Shown in pieces: positions 25,652 to 34,418 of a stretch of 64,000 bases of DNA; the first letter of the stretch is position 1, and the number at the start of each line of letters is the position of its first letter. This DNA comes from Litchfieldia alkalitelluris (lineage in GTDB: Bacteria > Bacillota > Bacilli > Bacillales > Salisediminibacteriaceae), in assembly GCF_002153425.1 (NCBI RefSeq), contig NZ_KZ119600.1, positions 621,022 through 685,021 of the forward strand, written 5' to 3'. Below the pieces are notes generated by a model that was not told where the DNA came from, ran no database searches, and saw only the letters and a list, made by a program, of their open reading frames with translations. The translations under genes and the position numbers were made by a program.

Positions 25652-26326
25652 ATGAACATTTTTTTTATAAGACACGGTCAATCCGAAGCTAACTTGAATG
25701 GGATCATACAAGGTCAATCAGATTATCCATTGTCGAACCTGGGGAAAAAGCAAGCGATGTTAGTGGGAGAGTATTTCTCCAACATTCCTTTGGATACCAT
25801 TTACAGTAGCGATTTATCCCGGGCATATGAAACGGCTGAAGCAGTTGCAGGGGCTCAAGGACATTCGGTAAAAAGTGAAGCAGTTGCAGAGGCTCAAGGA
25901 CATTCGGTAAAAACATTGACAGTGCTGCGAGAAGTTGGTTTAGGTCCATTAGAAGGGGTGTCAAGGGCAGAACTAATGTCTAGGTATCCATTACTAAAAA
26001 ATAATTCCATTCTAACAACTGGAATTGAAGGAACTGAAACGCTCGAATCTATTACTGATCGCTGTAAAAAAGTGGAGCAGTTACTTCTTCAAGAAGCGAA
26101 CGAAAGTAATATTGGAGTAGTGTCTCACGGTGGTTTTATCAGTATTTTTCTCATGTATTTGATTGCAGGGGATAAGTGGCATGATTTAAATCGTCCATTT
26201 GTGATTGGTAATACGGGAATTACAAAGGTCGAACTCTCTCAAACTGGCAGAAGTAAATTTCATTATATTAATAGAACTTCTCACTTAGATGATAGCCGTC
26301 ATGAAAGGGTAGAAAAAGCTACATAA
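25652..26326 (+). CDS. Histidine phosphatase family protein
   Basis: A 224-residue phosphoglycerate-mutase-like phosphatase. The catalytic His8 is in FIRHGQSEAN, with SSDLSRAYETAEAV and the second histidine in VVSHGGFISIF. Members remove phosphate from small metabolites; the substrate is unknown. Residues 63-75 and 76-88 are a 13-residue direct duplication (EAVAGAQGHSVKS then EAVAEAQGHSVKT) from a recent 39-bp DNA duplication at 25838-25915; the unduplicated form would have normal length. The ATG at 25652 has a GGTGGTG site about 8 bases upstream. Confidence 0.88.
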   Translation: MNIFFIRHGQSEANLNGIIQGQSDYPLSNLGKKQAMLVGEYFSNIPLDTIYSSDLSRAYETAEAVAGAQGHSVKSEAVAEAQGHSVKTLTVLREVGLGPLEGVSRAELMSRYPLLKNNSILTTGIEGTETLESITDRCKKVEQLLLQEANESNIGVVSHGGFISIFLMYLIAGDKWHDLNRPFVIGNTGITKVELSQTGRSKFHYINRTSHLDDSRHERVEKAT

Positions 26327-26568
26327 CGGAAAGCCAGACCCTGTAGGAACGAGGTCGCTCACTTGTCAGATGAGCAAAGGGGCCCGCCAGCCGTGCAAAG
26401 CGATCCGCCTTCATGCAAAAACGAGAAATCTGCTTGATTCTAACTACAGTTGATTTTTTTCATATTAGCCTTACTTTAATAATCTATAAATTCGAAATAC
26501 ACCACCAATTGCAAAGGGTTTCATAGTATAATAATAGTGTTGAAATAGAGAAAAGGGAGTGTTTTTAC
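26327..26568. other. Gap with a GC-rich island before fumarase
   Basis: 26330-26425 is much richer in G+C than its surroundings (for example GGGGCCCGCCAGCCGTGC), with a small GCTCA/TGAGC dyad. The remainder is AT-rich promoter DNA. A related CCGCCAGCCG string appears at 31487. No gene seen. Confidence 0.4.
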
Positions 26569-28110
26569 GTGGAAAAATTTCGTCAAAGTATGTATGAATT
26601 AATCGTTGAAACATCTACGAACCTTCCATACGATGTCCGTCGAGCTATTCGTCAAGCAAAGGAAAAGGAAAATGCAGGAACGCGTGCGGCTCTGTCATTG
26701 GCAACAATTACACAAAATATTGATATGGCAGATGACAATGTTTTACCAATCTGTCAGGATACGGGGATGCTTACATTTGAAATAAAGGTGCCAGTTGGTG
26801 TGAACCAAATTGAGATGAAGAAAGAGATTTACGAAGCAATCCGACAAGCTACAAAGGATGGGAAGCTTCGACCGAACTCAGTTGATTCCTTAACTGGAGA
26901 AAACAGTGGAGATAATATTGGGCCTGGGACACCGATCATTCATTTTGAGCAATGGGAAGAAGATTATATCGATTCACGCCTTATTATTAAAGGTGGCGGA
27001 TGTGAAAATAAGAATATCCAATACAGTCTACCAATGGAAGTTGAGGGTCTTGGTAGAGCTGGGCGTGATTTAGATGGGATTAGAAAGTGTATTCTTCACT
27101 CTGTCTATCAAGCGCAGGGGCAAGGATGTAGCGCAGGTTTTATTGGCGTTGGGATCGGTGGAGACCGTATCTCCAGTTATGAACTGGCTAAGAAACAGCT
27201 GCTTCGAGACGTAAATGATACAAATGAAAACGAAAAGCTACAAGAATTAGAAGATTATATTATGGAAAAAGGAAATACGTTAGGTATTGGAACGATGGGC
27301 TTCGGTGGAGAAGCGACACTACTTGGATGTAAAATAGATGCAGCGAACAGACTTCCTGCAAGCTTCTTCGTCTCTGTTGCCTATAATTGCTGGGCATTCC
27401 GCCGTTTAGGTGTAAAGCTGAATGCGGAGACTGGAGAGATTAATAGCTGGCTTTATAAAGAAGGGGAAAAAATTAGTTTTAAAGAAAAAGAAGATGAAGT
27501 TGCTGCTACCTCTGACCAAGAAGAAGCGAGAGAGGTTGTGCTTCAAGCACCGATTACAGAGGAGCAAATTCGTGAGCTTAAAGTTGGAGATGTGGTGGTT
27601 ATCAACGGAGATATGCATACTGGGCGAGATGCAATCCACCATCACTTAATGGAGCATGATGCACCAATTGATTTAAACGGTCAAGTGATCTATCACTGTG
27701 GTCCTGTTATGTTGAAGGATGCTGAAGGAGAGTGGCATGTAAAAGCTGCAGGTCCAACGACAAGTATTCGTGAAGAGCCTTACCAAGGGGATATTATGAA
27801 GAAGTTTGGTATCCGTGCAGTCATTGGTAAAGGTGGAATGGGTCCAAAAACACTGAAAGCACTTGAAGAACATGGTGGCGTATATTTAAATGCGATTGGT
27901 GGAGCGGCTCAATATTATGCTGACTGTATCAAGAAAGTGGAGGGCGTTGACCTCATGGAATTTGGTATTCCAGAAGCAATGTGGCATTTGAAGGTAGAAG
28001 GATTCCGTGCGATTGTAACGATGGATTCCCATGGCAACAGTCTTCATAAAGATGTGGATAAAACATCATTTGAACGATTACAACAATATGAAGAAAAAGT
28101 ATTCGCATAA
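26569..28110 (+). CDS. fumA: Class I (Fe-S) fumarate hydratase
   Basis: A 513-residue iron-sulfur fumarase that interconverts fumarate and malate in the citric acid cycle. Both domains are present: the N-terminal alpha part with the cluster cysteines in PICQDTGM, KGGGCENKN and GQGCSAGFIG, and the C-terminal beta part (VGDVVVINGDMHTGRDAIHH, GPTTSIRE, KGGM). Fused alpha and beta parts and length fit FumA/FumB. The start is a GTG at 26569 behind AAAAGGGAG. Such enzymes are oxygen-sensitive; many bacilli instead use the iron-free FumC. Confidence 0.95.
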   Translation: MEKFRQSMYELIVETSTNLPYDVRRAIRQAKEKENAGTRAALSLATITQNIDMADDNVLPICQDTGMLTFEIKVPVGVNQIEMKKEIYEAIRQATKDGKLRPNSVDSLTGENSGDNIGPGTPIIHFEQWEEDYIDSRLIIKGGGCENKNIQYSLPMEVEGLGRAGRDLDGIRKCILHSVYQAQGQGCSAGFIGVGIGGDRISSYELAKKQLLRDVNDTNENEKLQELEDYIMEKGNTLGIGTMGFGGEATLLGCKIDAANRLPASFFVSVAYNCWAFRRLGVKLNAETGEINSWLYKEGEKISFKEKEDEVAATSDQEEAREVVLQAPITEEQIRELKVGDVVVINGDMHTGRDAIHHHLMEHDAPIDLNGQVIYHCGPVMLKDAEGEWHVKAAGPTTSIREEPYQGDIMKKFGIRAVIGKGGMGPKTLKALEEHGGVYLNAIGGAAQYYADCIKKVEGVDLMEFGIPEAMWHLKVEGFRAIVTMDSHGNSLHKDVDKTSFERLQQYEEKVFA

Positions 28111-28142
28111 GAATACATTTTGTTCTGCAAAGGATCAACTCG

Positions 28143-28184
28143 AAGCGTATGGTTTTCTTTTAAATAGAAATCATACGCTTTTTT
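28143..28184 (+). terminator. Terminator after fumarase
   Basis: AAGCGTATG and CATACGCTT form a 9-bp stem, with inner TTTC/GAAA pairing, followed by six T residues. Confidence 0.85.
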
Positions 28185-28238
28185 CAAACTGTACAAGAAA
28201 GGTTCTAACGGTAAGTGACCTTGGGGGAGGGACTAACA

Positions 28239-28727
28239 ATGGAGCTAGTTATAAAGCGTGCGGGCAGTGATGAAATGGAGATAATCCCTAGTCTATTTGA
28301 GAAACTTGATGAAGATGCGAGTTTTGTTAATGAGCAATTCTTCCAGGACAATAGAAACATACTGTTAATTGCATACTTAGGAAAGGTGCCATGTGGCTTT
28401 TTGTATGGGTACCTATTGGATAGCTTAAATAACCGTAAACCAAAGTTGTTTTTATATTCGATAGATGTTTTTCCAGAATTCCAAAACAGGGGAATAGGTA
28501 CTAGTTTAATAGAAGAGTTGAAAGACATCGCTAAAAAGAGTAACTGTTCAGAAATATTCCTCATTACAAATGACTATAATGTAGCTGCCAAACGACTCTA
28601 TGAAGGAACTGGGGCAATGCGAGACGGATTAGATGATATTATGTATGTTTACCCAATAGATAAGAAGGCTGCTTTCTATGTGAAAAATATAGATAGGGGA
28701 ATTAGAAATGGGAGAAATCCAATTTAA
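28239..28727 (+). CDS. GNAT acetyltransferase, AAC(3)-I-like
   Basis: A 162-residue GNAT enzyme. The acetyl-CoA loop is EFQNRGIGTSLIEELK, preceded by LFLYSIDVFP. The layout IYxIDV..RRxGIGT...A.RLYE.TGA resembles aminoglycoside 3-N-acetyltransferases of the AAC(3)-I type, but resistance is only a possibility. The ATG at 28239 follows a GGGGGAGG site. Its end overlaps the next gene by 20 bp, so it heads a three-gene acetyltransferase operon. Confidence 0.82.
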   Translation: MELVIKRAGSDEMEIIPSLFEKLDEDASFVNEQFFQDNRNILLIAYLGKVPCGFLYGYLLDSLNNRKPKLFLYSIDVFPEFQNRGIGTSLIEELKDIAKKSNCSEIFLITNDYNVAAKRLYEGTGAMRDGLDDIMYVYPIDKKAAFYVKNIDRGIRNGRNPI

Positions 28728-29586
28728 ATCTGATTATAAAGAAAATAAAGCTGATCGTAACAGTTTTTTTGAGCTCGCAAAACAAACTTTCGGGATAGAT
28801 TTAGCTTCATGGTACCGAAGTGGATTTTGGAATGATCGATATGTATGCTACTCCTTTTTTGAAAACGATAAACTCGTTTCCAATGTCTCTGTAAGTAAAA
28901 TGGATATTGTCATTAATGGACAGAAGAAACGTGCAATTCAAATAGGAACAGTAATGACTCATAAGGACTATAGGGGGCAAGGGTTTGCGTCGAAACTGAT
29001 GAAACGGGTGATGAAGGATCTTATTGATCGACATGATTTTATATTCTTGTTTTCAGAAGAGCGCAATGCAGGTTTTTATGAAAAACTCGGTTTTGGCCGC
29101 GTGTATGAAACGGTTTATTCTTATAAAATAGAGAACGAACCAAGTCCACCTCTCTCTCATAGAAAAGTAAATCCATTCAATGAAAGTGATATGGAACTTA
29201 TTTTTAATATATATCGGGAAAATCAAATGAAGTCATCCATATTTGAAGTAGAAAATGGGGAGCATCTCCTTGGGTTATACGCAAGAATGGCGTATTCAAA
29301 TAATATCTACTATTTCGAAGAGAAAGAAGCTATTGTTATTTTTCAATGTGAGAATGAAATTACCCATGTTTATGGAGTATTTAGCAAAGAGATATTAGAC
29401 TTCCATGAGATTGCTGGTTTGTTCGGAAGTAGAGGTTCGGATATAGTTTTTCACTTTACACCACCATTTCAAGATATAGAGTTAACCAAGCAACCATTTA
29501 TAAACAACGATTACATTTTATTAGTCCATCCCAAAAAAACATATTTTCCAAAGCAATTTAGCTTTCCGTTTTTGGCACATTCTTAA
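28708..29586 (+). CDS. GNAT N-acetyltransferase
   Basis: A 292-residue protein with an N-terminal GNAT domain: IGTVMTHKDYRGQGFASKLMK carries the R-G-x-G-x-A acetyl-CoA motif (about residue 77-97). The C-terminal half is a poorly conserved second domain. This layout is common in Bacillus acetyltransferases annotated only by domain. It overlaps the preceding gene by 20 bp and precedes another GNAT gene by 21 bp. Confidence 0.85.
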   Translation: MGEIQFKSDYKENKADRNSFFELAKQTFGIDLASWYRSGFWNDRYVCYSFFENDKLVSNVSVSKMDIVINGQKKRAIQIGTVMTHKDYRGQGFASKLMKRVMKDLIDRHDFIFLFSEERNAGFYEKLGFGRVYETVYSYKIENEPSPPLSHRKVNPFNESDMELIFNIYRENQMKSSIFEVENGEHLLGLYARMAYSNNIYYFEEKEAIVIFQCENEITHVYGVFSKEILDFHEIAGLFGSRGSDIVFHFTPPFQDIELTKQPFINNDYILLVHPKKTYFPKQFSFPFLAHS

Positions 29587-29607
29587 GAACAAGGAGATAT
29601 ATTTCAA

Positions 29608-30498
29608 ATGAGAGAGATAACCATTCGACAAGCAAGGGAAGAAGACATCTTACAAGTAGCAGAACTTATTGCGAAGTTAAATAAAGAGAAAGAGCATCAC
29701 ATTGGTTATTGTGGAGAAGATCGAGATGAAATCATTAATACTCTTGAAACGGAGTTCAAAGACCACCTCTTTGAAAACAGCTTTGTGATAGCTGAACGAG
29801 ATGAAAAAATGGTAGGTGTGTTAGGCTTCGACGGTGATCTAGAAAATCAGCATGCTGAAATATGGGGACCATTTTTTTCTGAAGCGGGTTGGGGAAAATA
29901 TGTTATCCACATGTGGACAAAGCTACAAAAACTCATACCGAGTGAAATAGATACGATCAGCCTTTTTCCACAAAAAAATAATGAAAACTGTGCACAATTC
30001 GCAAATGGAATTGGGTTTGAGAAGCAAAGTGAACAGACGATTTTAGTGGTTCGTCAAGAAGATGTGGATAAGGTGCCGAGTGATCGGGGAACAGAAATTA
30101 ATGAATTTTATGAAGAGGTGAGGGCTCTCCATGATGCCACGTTTCCAGGAACTTATTATAATGGTGACGAAATCATGGGCAGAATCAATGACCTTCGTAA
30201 GGTTTTTACCCTTCAGGAACAGGGGAAATTGGTCGGTTACATATATGTCGAAGCTGAACCACAATTTGGTGAAGGGAGCATAGAGTTTTTTGCTGTGCAT
30301 GAAGCTTATCGAGGCAAGGGGAAGGGGAAGGAATTACTGCAGATCGGGCTTAAATGGCTTTTCAGTTTTGAAGAGTTAGACAAGATAACTCTTTGTGTGA
30401 ATGCTGGAAATGACAAGGCGATTCGATTATATGAACACGTTGGTTTTCAGAAAAAACATGAGTTGGTTCATTATATAAAGAAGTGCCATAGGCGTTGA
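29608..30498 (+). CDS. Tandem-domain GNAT N-acetyltransferase
   Basis: A 296-residue protein with two GNAT-like halves. The first (EITIRQAREEDILQVAELIA) lacks a clear acetyl-CoA loop; the second has FFAVHEAYRGKGKGKELLQIG and NAGNDKAIRLYEHVGF, so it is the likely active site. AAGGAGA precedes the ATG. It is the third gene of the acetyltransferase operon. The substrate is unknown. Confidence 0.87.
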   Translation: MREITIRQAREEDILQVAELIAKLNKEKEHHIGYCGEDRDEIINTLETEFKDHLFENSFVIAERDEKMVGVLGFDGDLENQHAEIWGPFFSEAGWGKYVIHMWTKLQKLIPSEIDTISLFPQKNNENCAQFANGIGFEKQSEQTILVVRQEDVDKVPSDRGTEINEFYEEVRALHDATFPGTYYNGDEIMGRINDLRKVFTLQEQGKLVGYIYVEAEPQFGEGSIEFFAVHEAYRGKGKGKELLQIGLKWLFSFEELDKITLCVNAGNDKAIRLYEHVGFQKKHELVHYIKKCHRR

Positions 30499-30584
30499 GA
30501 GTTTGTAATAGCACACCAAAGTCCTTGAAATATAGTAGTTAGAAAAATTCTTTCTGTTAAAAATAGACGATGGGAGTTGATTCC

Positions 30585-31259
30585 GTGCTTTCTAAAACTC
30601 ATTTAGGATTATTAGTAGTTGGAATTTTTGTGCTAGGTGTCAGCTTTCTTTTTTCGGACCCAATAAATGAAGCTGTAGATAGTGATGAATTTGATGAGGG
30701 TGCATTTCAACAGCTTGAGAAAGAAAATGCAGCACTCGTTGAAGAAAATGCTAGACTACAAGAAAAGGTGAACTCACTGGAGAAGTCATTGGAAAACTTC
30801 GGGAAAAGTACTACTGTATATATGAACAGAGACGCTTTTATGAGAAATGCCCAGTTATCAAAAACGACCGAGTTTATTTTTGAGGAGCAGCTTGAAACGG
30901 GATTGATGGTTATTTATAAGGATGAAGTAGGATATAGACATAGCTACTATTCTACTAAAAATGGCTTTTGGGCTAATAGTGATTATGCGAATGTATCTGA
31001 AGTTGGCGTGAGCTGGACGGTTAATCATGAACAAGAAGTGCCACTGATTTCTACAGCTGGCTTGATTACAAATGAAAACATCAGTGATATTATTGTCAGA
31101 CATGATGGGCGAAAACGGGAAGCACGGATTGTTAATGTAGATGACAATCGGCGTGTTTGGTATACCCTTGATGAATTGCTCGTACCTGAGTTTACGGCTG
31201 AGCCAGTTGTAACGATAGAAGCTTTAAGTGCAGATGGAACCCTTTTGTGGAAAAATTAA
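30585..31259 (+). CDS. Single-pass membrane protein with coiled coil
   Basis: A 224-residue protein: one N-terminal helix (LGLLVVGIFVLGVSFLF), an acidic stretch, a coiled coil of about 40 residues (LEKENAALVEENARLQEKVN), then a beta-rich outer domain of ~150 residues that I do not recognise. The GTG at 30585 has GGGAG 8 bases upstream, inside an earlier in-frame ATG at 30570, which is less likely. It is probably anchored with the bulk outside the cell. No neighbour hints at a role. Confidence 0.72.
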   Translation: MLSKTHLGLLVVGIFVLGVSFLFSDPINEAVDSDEFDEGAFQQLEKENAALVEENARLQEKVNSLEKSLENFGKSTTVYMNRDAFMRNAQLSKTTEFIFEEQLETGLMVIYKDEVGYRHSYYSTKNGFWANSDYANVSEVGVSWTVNHEQEVPLISTAGLITNENISDIIVRHDGRKREARIVNVDDNRRVWYTLDELLVPEFTAEPVVTIEALSADGTLLWKN

Positions 31260-31396
31260 GTGTTGATATTTGCTCTATAGTGCGTGCAGAATGGGATTGA
31301 AGTTCCCATCTTACATCAAGAGGTGGCTCGCAAGTCGCCCGCGGAAGTGAGTGGGCAGTTAAGCTAGTTCAATTTCAAATTTGTATGTTCAGGGTG

Positions 31397-31423
31397 GCCT
31401 CTTCATCTAGGAGAGGCTTTTTT
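31397..31423 (+). terminator. Terminator 140 bp after the coiled-coil gene
   Basis: GCCTCT and AGAGGC form a 6-bp stem with a T run of six. Between the gene and this stem, 31270-31370 is GC-rich with small dyads (GGGATTGAAGTTCCC) but no gene. Confidence 0.7.
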
Positions 31424-31756
31424 GGTATTTGCTAAAAGGGAAATTGTTAGTTGGGTTTCGGACTATGTAGCGTGTGCTCGAGGTGATCCGCCAGCCGCCG
31501 TCAGAAGTGTAATACCGGCAGATTTGAGATTTTTTCCACCGAAAATCCTCCCTCTAGATAAAAACCTCCAATTGAGATTCCCAAATTCAAAAAAAATCAG
31601 TTAAGAAACCTTACAAACTTGCTGAAATGACCATCGAAAGTGTGGAAAATAGGTACTAAGAAAAAGACAAAAATAAAATCAAGCTAAAAGATGGGCTGTG
31701 GGAGAATACGCTGAGACATGGGCATGACGGAAAAATAATATTAGGAGGAATGATCG
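31424..31756. other. Gap of 330 bp before the fbpA region
   Basis: The first part is GC-rich (CCGCCAGCCGCCG at about 31487), and the rest is AT-rich. The 60-codon frame at 31422 has no ribosome site and odd composition, so I do not call it. No Fur box could be identified. Confidence 0.4.
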
Positions 31757-31849
31757 ATGAATACTAAAAAATCCTTGTTGAAGGTGTTCTCTGCCGGACT
31801 TCTATATTTGATTTCAGTGCAACATCACCAAGAGTGGAGGGGTTGGTAA
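31757..31849 (+). CDS. Possible 30-residue leader peptide
   Basis: ATG at 31757 behind a good TTAGGAGGA site encodes MNTKKSLLKVFSAGLLYLIS plus ten more residues, with a hydrophobic middle. Its TAA is immediately followed by the fbpA ATG, and the fbpA ribosome site lies inside this frame. It may be a coupled leader or a tiny membrane peptide. Too short to assign. Confidence 0.45.
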   Translation: MNTKKSLLKVFSAGLLYLISVQHHQEWRGW

Positions 31850-32023
31850 ATGTCAAAACATTTTCGTGAAGCCATCAAGATGAAGAAGAATTACTTAATT
31901 AACCAGCTTATAAAACTGGGAATCTATAAGAAGAGAGATACACATTTATACGAATTAACCTTATCAGAACTAGAAGAAGAGTACGAGGCAATAACGAAAG
32001 CTGACTTTACTTCCGTAGGATAA
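31850..32023 (+). CDS. fbpA: Fur-regulated basic protein FbpA-like
   Basis: A 57-residue basic protein: SKHFREAIKMKKNYLINQLI followed by KLGIYKKRDTHLYELTLSEL. The pattern of K/R-rich helix, LINxLIxLxIYKKxDxxLYELTLxELE matches FbpA proteins, small Fur-controlled partners of the iron-sparing response in B. subtilis. A GGAGGGG site precedes the ATG. I could not see a Fur box nearby. Together with the FbpB-like gene at 10845 it suggests that an FsrA-like iron-sparing system exists in this strain. Confidence 0.8.
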   Translation: MSKHFREAIKMKKNYLINQLIKLGIYKKRDTHLYELTLSELEEEYEAITKADFTSVG

Positions 32024-32041
32024 AAAATCTAAAGTCACTAG

Positions 32042-32085
32042 AAGAAGCTGGGCACAAACTGATTATGTGCACCAGCTTCTTTTTT
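32042..32085 (+). terminator. Terminator after fbpA
   Basis: AAGAAGCTGG and CCAGCTTCTT form a 10-bp stem, with an inner CACA/TGTG, followed by T residues. Confidence 0.9.
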
Positions 32086-32146
32086 ATGGAACCTTTACGC
32101 CATCTTTTCCGTATATGTGGTAAGGGAATGTAAAGGAGAGGGTGTT

Positions 32147-33706
32147 TTGAAAAAAGTAATTTTAGTATTTTTTACGACGATCTTTTTTATTATTGGTTGT
32201 TCCGAGCAAACAGAAGGTCCAGTTGGAGATCCTTTAGAAACGTATGAACTGTTAACGCGAATAGTGGAAGACAATCGTTCATATACGGAACATGATTTTG
32301 ATGGTGTAACAGACCTGCTCTACGATTATACATACAGTGATGATGAACTACCTGAGGAAATACTTCAATCATTACGATTTTCGATGGAGAGCAAGTTTCA
32401 GTTTTCCAAAGAAGATATGATAGAAGACGTAGAACTTATGAATAGTACTTTAAAATACAAGTATGCCCTTTATGAGTTTATGGGTGGAGATGAAGCCTTT
32501 GCTGAAGCGAAGTACGCTATCATTGAAGAGATAAATCAGATGCCAGATGATTTAGTAAATCGTAGCGAATTTATTCAGTTGCTACTAAAACATTACGATT
32601 TTATTGAAGATACTCACTTTCATATAGATCAATATCCAATAGAAGAAGGAAGACATGGAATCTTTTTATCGGAAAAATATCAGTTTGTTCCAGATGGCGA
32701 GGGGAACTTCTACCTATTGAATGAAGATGGCTCCTATACTAGTAAACTATCGGCAGTGAATGGTGATAAAGACGTAGAAACCTATTTAAAGCCTACTATA
32801 AATGAGGAAGGGGCTATTGTATATGTCCCAGGAATCTTTACGGATGAAGAAGAGGAATTTGGTTGGCAACTAAAAATGCAAGGAGAGAAGGAAACAGAAG
32901 AAGTAGTAACCGTCACATTAGAGGAGGTACCATATCGTCCACAAGGTGGTAGTTTATTTGAAATGAAGGAACAAGAAGGAATCCCTTATTTGACATGGCG
33001 TACGATGATGGTGAGGCGGAGTGATCCTTTTGATTATTTTGATATGATAGACACAGCTGAAGTTTTAAAAGATGAACCATATTTTATATTAGACCTCCGT
33101 TCGAATGGAGGAGGGAATACATTGGTGGTTGATCAGTGGCTGGAAAAACTATTTGATGATCCTGTCAGCTTGAGCAGCAAACTTATCAGACTTTTTTCTA
33201 ACACTGGCTACACCTTTGTACAGGATACTGTAGACCTTTATGATTCGTATGGTTATGTGTTTGAGACTTTTGATGAAACAGAGGATTTCTATCTTTTTGA
33301 CCAATTTGACTATCCAATGGATCCACAGTGGGAGTTGGAATATAGTCCACTTGCGACGGTAGAGGATAATGAAACTCATATCTTTATTCTCATAGATAGG
33401 GGCACTGCATCGGCAGGTGAATACATTACTGCTTTGTTAAAAAATGTGAATAATACAACTGTCATTGGAGTGAATTCTGCCGGAGCTGTGAGGAGTGGGA
33501 ATACGTTGCTCATGGAACTACCTAACACAACAGTTGATTTAAGTGTACCAGTAGTATTCATGTATGAGCCTGATTTGGTTCATAAAGAAGCTATTGGGAT
33601 TGAACCTGATCTTTGGGTAGATCCAGAGAAAGTAGAGGAGCGAGTTATCAAACTCATTCACAGTGAGAAGAGGCATTTAGAGGAATTAATAGGTAATGTT
33701 GAATAG
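32147..33706 (+). CDS. S41-family peptidase lipoprotein
   Basis: A 519-residue exported protein. The signal KKVILVFFTTIFFIIGC has a lipobox-like end (Cys17). The C-terminal half is an S41 (C-terminal processing protease-like) domain: DLRSNGGGNT and the nucleophile region DRGTASAGEYITALL, where Ser in GTASAGE is the likely catalytic residue. No PDZ domain is obvious. It acts outside the membrane on unknown peptides. The start is probably the TTG at 32147, 8 bases after AAAGGAGAGG; an upstream in-frame start at 32117 would spoil the signal peptide. Confidence 0.85.
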   Translation: MKKVILVFFTTIFFIIGCSEQTEGPVGDPLETYELLTRIVEDNRSYTEHDFDGVTDLLYDYTYSDDELPEEILQSLRFSMESKFQFSKEDMIEDVELMNSTLKYKYALYEFMGGDEAFAEAKYAIIEEINQMPDDLVNRSEFIQLLLKHYDFIEDTHFHIDQYPIEEGRHGIFLSEKYQFVPDGEGNFYLLNEDGSYTSKLSAVNGDKDVETYLKPTINEEGAIVYVPGIFTDEEEEFGWQLKMQGEKETEEVVTVTLEEVPYRPQGGSLFEMKEQEGIPYLTWRTMMVRRSDPFDYFDMIDTAEVLKDEPYFILDLRSNGGGNTLVVDQWLEKLFDDPVSLSSKLIRLFSNTGYTFVQDTVDLYDSYGYVFETFDETEDFYLFDQFDYPMDPQWELEYSPLATVEDNETHIFILIDRGTASAGEYITALLKNVNNTTVIGVNSAGAVRSGNTLLMELPNTTVDLSVPVVFMYEPDLVHKEAIGIEPDLWVDPEKVEERVIKLIHSEKRHLEELIGNVE

Positions 33707-33723
33707 TTAAGCATGCAAAGAGT

Positions 33724-33757
33724 AAAAAGTGTTCGAAATTATCGAGCACTTTTTTTA
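33724..33757 (+). terminator. Terminator after S41 peptidase gene
   Basis: AAAAAGTG..CGA and TCG..CACTTTTTTT form a stem with a small internal mismatch and a seven-T tail. Confidence 0.85.
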
Positions 33758-33842
33758 TATAAAAACAAACATCATCTAAAAAGTTGAAACGATTTGCTAT
33801 TTAATATGATCTAATAGTAGAGAGAGGGAAGGAGGGGGATTG

Positions 33843-34394
33843 GTGGATACAAGGTCACAACGTTCGCAAGGGTCAAGAAATACTCCTAAATTAACAACGG
33901 AATTCGTTGTTGAGGAGCTAAGGAATGGGAATATGAACGTGATTATTTCCTGGCTCAAACAAAGAGAGAAGAAGATATTTAAAATTGGATGGTCGTATTT
34001 TAGTCACCAGGGAGATATTGAAGACGCGTTACATAATGCTATTATAAATTCTTATGAAAATATACATACATTGAAGTTTGATCAATACTTTGAAACGTGG
34101 TTTATTAAAATATTCATTAATGAATGTAGAAAAATTTATAAAACAAATAAACGTACGAAAGCTGATGATATAAGTTCCTATCAAAACATCAAAAATGAAG
34201 AAACAAATGAAGCAGAAAAGATGACACTTAAAGCGGCCTTAGAGAAACTACCTAAAGAAACAGCGGAATACATCACGTTAAAATATATTTCTGGTTTTTC
34301 CCATAAAGAAATTGGAGAGATGGTTGAAAAACCTGAGAGTACAATAAAATCCAAGATTCATAGGGGTTTAAAAGCCATACGAAAATACTTGTAG
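33843..34394 (+). CDS. ECF-type RNA polymerase sigma factor
   Basis: A 183-residue sigma-70 family protein of the extracytoplasmic-function type. Region 2 is the stretch FSHQGDIEDALHNAIINSYE with the FDQYFETWFIKIFINECRK helix; region 4 is KLPKETAEYITLKYISGFSHKEIGEMVEKP followed by STIKSKIHRGLKAIRK. It directs RNA polymerase to its own regulon. The GTG at 33843 (or the TTG before it) follows GGAGGGGG. The anti-sigma gene starts 24 bp later, so the pair is co-transcribed. Confidence 0.9.
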   Translation: MDTRSQRSQGSRNTPKLTTEFVVEELRNGNMNVIISWLKQREKKIFKIGWSYFSHQGDIEDALHNAIINSYENIHTLKFDQYFETWFIKIFINECRKIYKTNKRTKADDISSYQNIKNEETNEAEKMTLKAALEKLPKETAEYITLKYISGFSHKEIGEMVEKPESTIKSKIHRGLKAIRKYL

Positions 34395-34418
34395 GAAAGG
34401 AAATGAGGTGAAATGAAA

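Noticed and set aside
31422..31604. 60-codon frame rich in Pro and Arg
   Set aside because: It begins inside a terminator T run and has no ribosome site.
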